Assembly (NCBI GenBank): GCA_946546075.1
Contig: CAMNNV010000032.1
Location: 1-10,096, forward strand
Source: an uncultured Bacillota bacterium
Lineage (GTDB): Bacteria; Bacillota; Clostridia; Peptostreptococcales; Anaerovoracaceae
Reading direction: 5' to 3'
Length of the DNA: 10,096 nt
Numbering within the stretch: position 1 is the stretch's first letter; every line of letters begins with the position of its first letter. The notes below the pieces were generated by a model, which searched no databases, was not told the origin of the DNA, and saw only the letters and a program-made list of their open reading frames with translations. Shown here piece after piece: positions 5,590 through 10,096 of the stretch. Both the position numbers and the translations under genes were made by a program.

Positions 5590-6918
5590 ATGAAAAACAG
5601 ACTGCGCAGCTATAAGGATGTAGCGATCGTTGGAATGGCTCTATTTTCCATGTTTTTCGGGGCAGGTAACCTGCTCTTTCCACCGAAACTCGGTACCGAG
5701 TGCGGAAGCGAATGGGGAATCGGGTTTATTTTTTATTTTGTGATAGATGTAGGCCTCGGGGTCCTTGCCGTATTCTCGATGGTGCAGCACGGCGGCGACA
5801 CGGACCGCATCCTGGCACCCGTGGGCAGGAAAGCCTCGAAGTTTCTGATGATCATGATCATACTTTGCATAGGCCCGGGGATCGCCATTCCGCGAACGGC
5901 AGCCACCACCTACGAGATGGGCATCCTCCCCATCATGCAAAAAGAGCCCGGCACTGCCTCTCTGGCAGTTTTCAGCGTGCTCTTCTTCGCAGTCGTTCTG
6001 TTTCTTTCTATACGCCCGAGCAAAGTCGTCGATATACTCGGTAAATTCCTGACGCCGGTTCTTCTGGCGTCTCTTGTGCTGCTCATCATTTGGGGCGTCG
6101 CTGCGCCTCTGGGCGAGCTTAGCGCACCTCTTACCGAGAGCCCTGTGGAGTCGGGCGTTCTGAACGGATATCAGACCCTCGATCTTCTCGCCGGCATCCT
6201 GTTCTCCATGATCCTGATCTCCTCCGTCCGCGACAGAGGATACGAAAGCATCACGGAGGGCAAACCGATCGTCATGTTCTCCGCCCTTCTGGCAGGCCTT
6301 CTTCTCTTTGTCGTCTACGCAGGACTGACATACCTGGGAGCTTCCTCCGGCGGCCAGTGGGCAGCGGATGCGCACCGGGACGTGCTGAGCAATGCCGTGC
6401 TGCTGGTGAACATCACGGAGGGTCTTCTCGGCGCATTCGGCAGGATCCTGCTGGCGATCGTCGTGACCTTCGCCTGCCTCACCACGGCCATCAGTCTGTC
6501 CGCCGCATCGGCAGACTTCTTCACCAAGGTCTTTGACAACAAAGTCTCCTACCGGACGCTGATCATCCTGGTCTGCGTCGTTTCCTGCGCCATCTGCAAC
6601 CTGGGTCTGATGCGGATCATCGGCATCGCAGCACCGATCCTGATGGTGCTCTACCCGGTTGTCATCGTGCTGATCGTAGGGTCCTTTCTGCGGTTCTTCT
6701 ACAAAGACATGCTGCCTCACACTTTCGCTGCAGCTGTCGCACTTCTGATGGGCATGCTGAGCATCACGAAGGACCTTCTGCCGGGCAGCAGTCTGGCTGC
6801 TTTTGATGCATCACTTCCTCTTGCCAGATTCGGATTCGAATGGCTGATCCCGGCCGTCATCGCCTTTGTGATCGGGATCGCTGTCTCGAAGATCCGTCAG
6901 TCGGGCAGGGCAGCCTGA
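5590..6918 (+). CDS. brnQ: BrnQ branched-chain amino acid carrier
   Basis: A 442-residue membrane protein of the LIVCS family, which imports leucine, isoleucine and valine with Na+ or H+. The family signature FFGAGNLLFPP (residues 22-32) is complete, and GPGIAIPRTAATTYE (95-109) matches the second conserved block. About 12 hydrophobic segments span the protein, normal for the family. The ATG at 5590 is chosen over the upstream in-frame ATG at 5560 because AAGAAGG (5575-5581) sits 8 nt before it. The gene begins 56 bp after tRNA-Arg. TTGACG (5553-5558) has no matching -10, so no separate promoter is evident. No T-box or other leader is seen. The stop lies 3 bp from the stop of the converging ABC gene. 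Confidence 0.95.
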   Translation: MKNRLRSYKDVAIVGMALFSMFFGAGNLLFPPKLGTECGSEWGIGFIFYFVIDVGLGVLAVFSMVQHGGDTDRILAPVGRKASKFLMIMIILCIGPGIAIPRTAATTYEMGILPIMQKEPGTASLAVFSVLFFAVVLFLSIRPSKVVDILGKFLTPVLLASLVLLIIWGVAAPLGELSAPLTESPVESGVLNGYQTLDLLAGILFSMILISSVRDRGYESITEGKPIVMFSALLAGLLLFVVYAGLTYLGASSGGQWAADAHRDVLSNAVLLVNITEGLLGAFGRILLAIVVTFACLTTAISLSAASADFFTKVFDNKVSYRTLIILVCVVSCAICNLGLMRIIGIAAPILMVLYPVVIVLIVGSFLRFFYKDMLPHTFAAAVALLMGMLSITKDLLPGSSLAAFDASLPLARFGFEWLIPAVIAFVIGIAVSKIRQSGRAA

Positions 6919-6921
6919 TCT

Positions 6922-8874
6922 CTATTTTCGCCCCATGAGGAGATCTTTTAATTCTTTATTTTCGGGAAGATCCGGGTCATCCCAGGTGTTCTCTCCTTCG
7001 GTGTAGCCGCTGGAGGCCACCTTCTGCCGGAGAGCCGCCTGCTCTTCTTCCTCGTCTTTGTGCTGGAACTGGGTGTTGTACAGTTCCGTATATACGCCGC
7101 CGGCATTCACAAGATCGTGATGCGTCCCGCGTTCTACGACACACCCGTCTTTGACCACCAGGATCTCGTCCGCCGCAAGTATCGTAGATAGGCGATGGGC
7201 GATCAATATGCTGGTGCGTTCCTTGATGATCGGCTCTATGGCCTCCTGTATCTTGCTTTCGGAGATGGAATCGAGAGCCGAAGTCGCCTCGTCAAATATG
7301 AGCAGCGTCGGGTCTTTGAGCAGCACCCGGGCAATGGATATTCTCTGTTTTTCTCCGCCGGAAAGCTTCAGCCCCCGGTTTCCTACCAAGGTGTCGAGCC
7401 CCGCTTCCTGGCTCGCTATGAAATCGTATATGTTCGCACGGCGGCAGGCATCCAGCATCTCCTCCTCCGTCGCATCCGGATCCGCATACAAAAGGTTCTC
7501 GCGTATCGACCCGTTGAAGAGATACGTTTCCTGCGAGACGACGCCTACGTGCTCTCTGAGATACGAAAGCGGCAGCTGGCGAACGTCCACCCCGTCAAAA
7601 GTCACGACGCCTTTTTGCGCATCGTACAGACGCGGTATGAGGTTGATGATCGTGCTCTTTCCGGAACCCGAAGGGCCCACGATGGCGATGCTCTTTCCCG
7701 CTTCAAGGGAGAACGTGACATCTTTGAGGGTCTGCCTTCCCGGCTCGTAGGAGAAATCCACGTGGGAGAAGCTCACCTCGCCTGTGGATGTCTGCGGCGT
7801 CACCGGTTTCTCCGGGTCTTTTATCTCCACCGGCATATCGAAATAATCGAACACGCGCGAGAACAGCGCCATGGATCGCATCCAGTCCACCTGGATGTTC
7901 AGCAGGCTGTTCACCGGCATATACGTCTTGCCCAGAAGCGCCACCAGCACCGTGATGTCTCCCACCGTCAGGTCGCTGTCGTAGCGCATCATCAGGATGC
8001 CGCCGGCCAGATACAGCAGCATCGGACCGATGCTCGTGAAGGTCCGGAGGATCATGAAAAACCACCGCCCGGCCATGCGCTCTTTGATGTTGAGTTTCAT
8101 CATCCGGGCGTTGACTTCTTCGTAGCGCCGGTACTCCTGTTCTTCCTTGCCGAAGAGTTTCACCAGCAGCTGGCCGCTGACAGAAAGCGTCTCGTTGAGG
8201 ATGCCGTTCACCTGGTCGTTGGCCGCCTGGGCTTCGTTCGTCAGGCTCCAGCGCACTTTACCGGCTCTTCGCGTCGGTATGATGAAGAGCGGGATGACGC
8301 ATATGCCCAGCAGTGCCATGATCCAGTTTTTCTGGAACATCGCAGCCAGGGCAAAGGCCAGTGTGATGGTGTTGGAAAGGATGCTTTTGAATGTATCTGT
8401 GATGACGGACTGGACGCCGTCGATGTCGCTGGTCATGCGGGTGATGATGTCTCCCTGATTGTTCGTGGTGAAGAATCTCTGGGACATCCGCTCCAGGTGG
8501 CGGAACATCTGGTTCCGCATGTCAAAAGTGATGTGCTGGGCGATCCAAATGTTGATGTAGCTTTCGGCCACGCCGATGAGGTTTGCCGCCAGGGTCACGG
8601 CAAAGGACAGCACGATATAAAAGATGAGCATCTCCATGTTTCTTCCGATGAGGCCGTCGTCTATGATCTTACCTGTGAGTATGGAAGGCAGCAGCCCGAA
8701 TATGGAGGATACGGCGATGCAGACGATCACGAGTATGAACTGTTTCCAATATGGTTTGAGGTACGAAAAGACGCGCGTTACCAAAGCTTTCGTGATTTTC
8801 GGCTGCGCTTTTTTCTCTTCTTCCGTCATGTAGTGGCCTCCCGGGCCGCCCATTCTTCTTCCGTGACCTTGCAT
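6922..8874 (-). CDS. ABC exporter, fused permease and ATPase
   Basis: A 650-residue half-transporter of the MsbA/LmrA-type exporter class that works as a dimer in the cytoplasmic membrane. The membrane domain spans about residues 40-325 with six predicted helices. The nucleotide-binding domain follows: A-loop Tyr376, Walker A GPSGSGKST (400-408), Q-loop Gln448, signature LSGGEKQ (504-510), Walker B LLIFDEA (524-530, catalytic Glu529) and H-loop His560. All catalytic residues are intact. A Gly/His/Arg-rich N terminus (1-16) and an acidic C-terminal tail (605-650) flank the core. Substrate is unknown; drugs, lipids or peptides are typical. The ATG has GGGAGG 7 nt upstream. Exporters of this type often come in pairs, but no partner is present here; it stands alone on its strand. 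Confidence 0.95.
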   Translation of the reverse strand: MQGHGRRMGGPGGHYMTEEEKKAQPKITKALVTRVFSYLKPYWKQFILVIVCIAVSSIFGLLPSILTGKIIDDGLIGRNMEMLIFYIVLSFAVTLAANLIGVAESYINIWIAQHITFDMRNQMFRHLERMSQRFFTTNNQGDIITRMTSDIDGVQSVITDTFKSILSNTITLAFALAAMFQKNWIMALLGICVIPLFIIPTRRAGKVRWSLTNEAQAANDQVNGILNETLSVSGQLLVKLFGKEEQEYRRYEEVNARMMKLNIKERMAGRWFFMILRTFTSIGPMLLYLAGGILMMRYDSDLTVGDITVLVALLGKTYMPVNSLLNIQVDWMRSMALFSRVFDYFDMPVEIKDPEKPVTPQTSTGEVSFSHVDFSYEPGRQTLKDVTFSLEAGKSIAIVGPSGSGKSTIINLIPRLYDAQKGVVTFDGVDVRQLPLSYLREHVGVVSQETYLFNGSIRENLLYADPDATEEEMLDACRRANIYDFIASQEAGLDTLVGNRGLKLSGGEKQRISIARVLLKDPTLLIFDEATSALDSISESKIQEAIEPIIKERTSILIAHRLSTILAADEILVVKDGCVVERGTHHDLVNAGGVYTELYNTQFQHKDEEEEQAALRQKVASSGYTEGENTWDDPDLPENKELKDLLMGRK

Positions 8875-8917
8875 ACGTGCGCCTCCCTGTTATTGGTTTC
8901 GTATGTTGTGCTGTTTC

Positions 8918-8935
8918 GTAGAATAGTTATTCTAC
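8918..8935. promoter_or_regulatory. 18-bp palindromic operator of the ABC gene
   Basis: GTAGAATA-GT-TATTCTAC is a perfect inverted repeat. It lies just downstream of the predicted ABC transcription start, about 45 bp before the ATG, a good position for a repressor to block transcription. Size and symmetry suit a dimeric winged-helix regulator such as MarR or PadR type. No such gene is in the window. Confidence 0.6.
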
Positions 8936-8943
8936 ACTACAAT

Positions 8944-8952
8944 AGTATAGCA
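8944..8952 (-). promoter_or_regulatory. Extended -10 promoter of the ABC gene
   Basis: The minus strand reads TGCTATACT at 8952-8944, an extended -10 with one mismatch in the hexamer. No good -35 is seen. Initiation near 8937 would give a leader of about 63 nt that includes the palindrome. Confidence 0.55.
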
Positions 8953-8991
8953 CATAGTTCTTCTCGGCGCATTTGTCCGGGATATGTACTG

Positions 8992-9022
8992 TATTTGGAT
9001 ATATTTTGGATAGATATTGATA
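8992..9022. repeat. Short direct repeats next to the -35 box
   Basis: TATTTGGATA (8992-9001), TATTTTGGATA (9002-9012) and the looser GATATTGATA (9013-9022) follow head to tail with a period of 10-11 bp. The last includes the -35 of the helix-turn-helix gene. Such helix-phased direct repeats can bind a regulator, possibly the adjacent protein itself. The tract is A/T-rich, so chance is possible. Confidence 0.4.
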
Positions 9023-9045
9023 GTATGGATGATTTGTGGTATGAT
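9017..9045 (+). promoter_or_regulatory. Promoter of the HTH-Uma2 gene
   Basis: TTGATA (9017-9022), a 17-bp spacer and TATGAT (9040-9045) preceded by TGG form a near-consensus promoter with extended -10. Initiation is predicted near 9052, giving a leader of about 20 nt. Confidence 0.8.
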
Positions 9046-9071
9046 TTATCATAGCAAATGGAGAGGATGTG

Positions 9072-9905
9072 ATGTTTATGATGACTCCTGAGCAGATGCG
9101 GAAGCGCAAGCAGGAGCTGGGATATAGTTACGAGAAGATCGCCGAACTTACAGGTGTCCCTGTAGGGACCGTGCAGAAGGTGCTTTCCGGGATCACCAAG
9201 ACCCCGAGGCATGAGACCCTCAAGGCACTGGAGGCTGCATTCCCTGTGACCCGGTTGCAGTATCAATATGATACTACAGAAGGCAGCTCTATGGTCCGGG
9301 AATCCGAATTTGCTTATGATGCAGGTGACGCCCCTAAGAAAGATGGCGAATACACGTTAGAAGATTACTATGCCATTCCGGACGAACGAAGAGTGGAACT
9401 CATCGACGGAGTTATTTACGACATGGCTTCGCCGACAACGATCCATCAGATGATAAGTGCCGAGCTTGCTCACATACTGCGAAACGAAGTCGTCCGCCGC
9501 GGAGCCTCCTGCATTGTGTTCGCTGCGCCATCGGATGTGCAGCTGGACTGTGACCTCAAGACGATGCTCCAGCCCGATGTATTCGTCGTGTGTGACCGCA
9601 GCAAGATCATCCGTCGCAACATTTATGGGGCCCCGGATTTCATCATCGAGATCCTCTCTGCTTCCACCAGGAAGAAGGATATGAATCTCAAGGCTTATAA
9701 ATACGAGAATGCCGGTGTCAGGGAGTACTGGATCATCGATCCCGACGACAAGAAGGTGCTGGTATACGATTTCGAGCACGGCAAGATGCCTGTGATATAC
9801 GGGTTTGAAGACAAGATCCCTGTTATGTGCTTCGGGGATGGATTCTGCGTGGATTTCAATGAAATATATAACTATATAAGTTTTCTGTATGAGGACGAGG
9901 AGTAA
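9072..9905 (+). CDS. Helix-turn-helix plus Uma2 nuclease-fold protein
   Basis: A 277-residue protein with two domains. Residues about 5-58 form an Xre/Cro-like helix-turn-helix (YSYEKIAELTGVPVGTVQKV, 18-37), predicting DNA binding. After a linker, residues about 94-270 match the Uma2 (DUF820) family, a PD-(D/E)XK nuclease fold: Glu109 in VELIDG, PDVFVV (168-173, Asp169), FIIEILSAST (190-199, Glu193), Lys207, and GVREYWIIDP (215-224). The key acidic residues are intact, so nuclease activity is possible, but the function of Uma2 proteins is poorly known. The ATG at 9072 is preferred: GGAGAGG (9060-9066) is 5 nt upstream, while the in-frame GTG at 9069 is too close. ATGs at 9078 and 9081 are alternatives. 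The TAA overlaps the next ATG by one base, implying coupled translation. Confidence 0.9.
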   Translation: MFMMTPEQMRKRKQELGYSYEKIAELTGVPVGTVQKVLSGITKTPRHETLKALEAAFPVTRLQYQYDTTEGSSMVRESEFAYDAGDAPKKDGEYTLEDYYAIPDERRVELIDGVIYDMASPTTIHQMISAELAHILRNEVVRRGASCIVFAAPSDVQLDCDLKTMLQPDVFVVCDRSKIIRRNIYGAPDFIIEILSASTRKKDMNLKAYKYENAGVREYWIIDPDDKKVLVYDFEHGKMPVIYGFEDKIPVMCFGDGFCVDFNEIYNYISFLYEDEE

Positions 9906-10096
9906 TGGAACAGCTGAAGAATCTATTCATACAAGTGATCAAATACGAATCCACGGCGATGATCTGCGGCGCCATCGACTATGGACTTCTGATACTACTC
10001 ATCGAAGTCTTCCATGTCCACTATCTTCTGGCATCCATCATCTCGCTGCTATGCGCTATGATCGTCCAGTACATCCTGAACGTGCGCTTCGTATTC
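9905..10096 (+). CDS. GtrA-like membrane protein, 5' part
   Basis: The first 64 codons of a gene cut by the window edge. The start ATG shares its A with the preceding TAA (TAATG), and GAGGAG lies 2 nt upstream with another GAGG 10 nt upstream. The protein begins MEQLKNLFIQVIKY and has two hydrophobic segments (about 17-36 and 42-58), the acidic residue of IDYGLL (24-29) in the first, and ends near YILNVRFVF (56-64). This matches the N-terminal half of GtrA-like proteins: small four-helix membrane proteins linked to polyprenyl-phosphate sugar flipping and cell-surface glycan decoration. A glycosyltransferase often lies next to such genes; whether one follows cannot be seen. Confidence 0.8.
   Translation, partial: MEQLKNLFIQVIKYESTAMICGAIDYGLLILLIEVFHVHYLLASIISLLCAMIVQYILNVRFVF

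Noticed and set aside
7195..9054. A 619-codon plus-strand open frame opposite the ABC gene
   Set aside because: It is the antisense shadow of a gene with all ABC motifs intact. Its composition is rich in His and Arg and matches no family.

Overview
The window looks like a chromosomal segment of a Bacillota bacterium, most likely Clostridia. The support is extended -10 promoters (TGnTATAAT), Gram-positive style AGGAGG-like ribosome binding sites, tRNA genes with encoded CCA, and moderately GC-rich codon use. Genus cannot be assigned from sequence alone. It carries seven protein genes that are complete or nearly so, a possible partial gene at the left edge, two tRNA genes, and a 0.65 kb non-coding block with unusual repeat structure.

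Left part (1-1130). A probable minus-strand gene leaves the left edge (start codon near 44). Its putative leader holds four tandem 14-bp repeats (91-146). tRNA-Ala(GGC) follows at 396-471 on the plus strand with its own promoter and a very long terminator hairpin. From there to about 1130 there is no credible gene. This block holds small hairpins with purine-rich internal loops (577-717), a second copy of the tRNA 3' end plus a terminator-like hairpin (779-815), and five inverted-repeat units of exactly 36 bp (841-1075). The spacings of these units are multiples of about 10.5 bp. The array is the strongest candidate for something undescribed.

Middle part (1131-5380). An MFS drug-efflux type transporter (1167-2378, plus) has its -10 box so close to its ATG that the mRNA is predicted to be leaderless. 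It converges with, and overlaps by 4 bp, a minus-strand gene encoding an esterase fused to a methyltransferase-like domain (2375-4108). Upstream of that gene on the minus strand is a CPBP-type membrane protease gene (4195-5175). The two probably form an operon. The CPBP reading frame continues in frame beyond its TAG stop for 20 codons, to 23 nt before the next gene, which suggests a recent nonsense change.

Right part (5380-10096). tRNA-Arg(CCG) is followed closely by a BrnQ branched-chain amino acid carrier gene, with no obvious terminator between them. brnQ converges with a minus-strand ABC exporter (6922-8874), 3 bp apart. The exporter promoter region has an 18-bp perfect palindrome that looks like an operator. 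Divergent from it is a gene for a helix-turn-helix plus Uma2-type nuclease-fold protein (9072-9905). Its stop codon overlaps the start of a GtrA-like membrane protein gene that runs off the right edge.

Functionally the window is dominated by membrane transport and export (MFS, BrnQ, ABC, GtrA-like) plus two enzymes of unknown substrate. No transposase, integrase or cas gene is visible.
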